A DNA stretch of 64,000 bases from assembly GCA_905250115.1 (NCBI GenBank), contig CAJNOI010000158.1, positions 9,647 through 73,646 on the forward strand, written 5' to 3'. Below the pieces are notes generated by a model. It searched no databases. It saw nothing but the letters and a program-made list of their open reading frames with translations, and had not been told where the DNA came from. The DNA comes from Adineta steineri. Its lineage: Eukaryota > Rotifera > Eurotatoria > Adinetida > Adinetidae. This document shows positions 63,201-64,000 of the stretch, piece by piece (the stretch's first letter is position 1; each line of letters starts with the position of its first letter). The position numbers and the translations under genes are program-made.

Positions 63201-64000
63201 AAACATCTGCTTTTGCTTATATAGATTCACCCTATGAATTTTGTGAACAATACTGACTTTTCTATTGTAATATCAGTTAGTCTCGATTGGCAAGATTGTG
63301 AATAAATAAATAATAACATACTAGAAGATATTTAAATAGAAAAGAACAGCGTTAATACAAGAAAATTATCTTAATCATAACGTCTGTCAATAATAATGAT
63401 AAGAAATGACATGTCGATTTCTAAGAACATCTATGCTTTATTTCATTTATTATAAACATGACAATCTAAGTCTCTCCAAATTTAGGTTTTCTATATAAAA
63501 AAAAAGGAAGTTAATATAATAGACAAGAAACAACTTGACTTTTTCCAGAAATATATTATTTGACAAACAAAATGATTTAGATCTATTAGAAACTATCAGA
63601 GATTGACTTGTCGAAAATTCTATTATATATTCATTAATATAACTATCTCATACACAGAGAAAAGTATTCATTTTATTTTGTTTATCATTATTTTTTTAAT
63701 CTAAAAGAAAAAGGTATGAAAAATTCAACCTTGAATATTAGTTTTTTAATTTGTCTAAAACAGATTCTATTATTTTATATTATAAATTATAATTAAGAAA
63801 ATATAAGGAAACATGTTCAAGGACTAATATAGTAAAACTGAAACAGTCATAACTTTTAGTATCATTTACAAATAATTATATATAAGACAAGAGATTTTTC
63901 GTGTAGGAATATGATTATGACATATTGAGGACAAATGAATATACATTAATTAGATAAATATTTCTATACGACCTACGTACTTAGATTTATTTCATATCTA
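60280..64000. other. Intergenic to window end, one foldback element
   Basis: AT-rich sequence upstream of the PAQR gene, with no credible coding exon on either strand. The only structured element I see is the Tc1/mariner-like foldback at 61044-61696. Confidence 0.5.
61044..61696. mobile_element. Tc1/mariner-like foldback MITE
   Basis: 653 bp flanked by TA on both sides (61042-61043 and 61697-61698). Ends are CAGTGTATCTCATAAATAA and TTATTTATGAGATACCTTG, close inverted repeats starting CA as in many Tc1-like elements. The inverted similarity continues inward: TTAAATAT, ACTATTAAGTGGTTA, GAAAATTTTACCTGTTGCC and AACTAATTAGTTTAAA recur reverse-complemented, so most of the element can fold back on itself. 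No transposase frame. Confidence 0.85.

Noticed and set aside
1-64000. CRISPR arrays, operons, ribosome binding sites, bacterial islands
   Set aside because: No spaced direct repeats or bacterial gene organisation; the window is spliced animal DNA throughout.

Overview
The window is intron-rich, AT-rich animal DNA, not bacterial: single genes are split into many exons by 50-90 nt GT..AG introns, and the proteins are metazoan (SKI, a SynGAP-type RasGAP, midasin, a type I PKA regulatory subunit, a PAQR membrane progestin receptor). Three things point to a rotifer, probably a bdelloid: the very short introns, a protein at 15404-16579 that resembles an uncharacterised family I associate with bdelloid rotifers, and short CCCACA/TGTGGG motifs like the bdelloid telomere repeat. 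The species assignment is an inference. All exon joins below were made by eye from splice sites and reading phase; seven gene models close in frame from start to stop.

Layout. 544-4614 (-): SKI/SnoN co-repressor, 6 coding exons plus a possible alternative first exon. 7956-9443 (-): single-pass membrane protein with no visible ectodomain or signal peptide. 11329-13191 (-): protein with six C2HC TRAF/XAF1-like zinc fingers. 15404-16579 (-): rotifer-type protein interrupted by a 100-N gap that looks like an assembly artefact. 16914-18751 (+): divergent Rel-homology-like protein with a possible PB1-like N-terminus. 19825-27687 (-): SynGAP/DAB2IP/RASAL2-type RasGAP with two alternative 5' ends, a cassette exon creating a PDZ-ligand C-terminus, and an intronic tRNA-Arg(TCG) with a decayed tRNA neighbour. 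28577-49471 (+): midasin (MDN1), about 21 kb. 54180-55535 (+): PKA type I regulatory subunit. 55880-56263 (+): small secreted cysteine-containing protein. 59245-60279 (-): PAQR receptor.

Non-autonomous transposon-like sequence sits mainly in the few long introns of MDN1 and in the right-hand intergenic region. I see an hAT-like MITE pair (34705-34787, 36565-36635), a long foldback (38752-39083), a piggyBac-like MITE (40301-40785), another foldback (45365-45640) and a Tc1/mariner-like foldback (61044-61696). No transposase gene is visible. The genes do not form an operon-like unit; SKI, RasGAP, PKA-R and PAQR are all signalling proteins, but their proximity is probably incidental.

The observations I would follow first are the Rel-like protein lacking the canonical DNA-recognition loop, the SynGAP-like alternative PDZ-ligand C-terminus in the RasGAP gene, and the MITE families.
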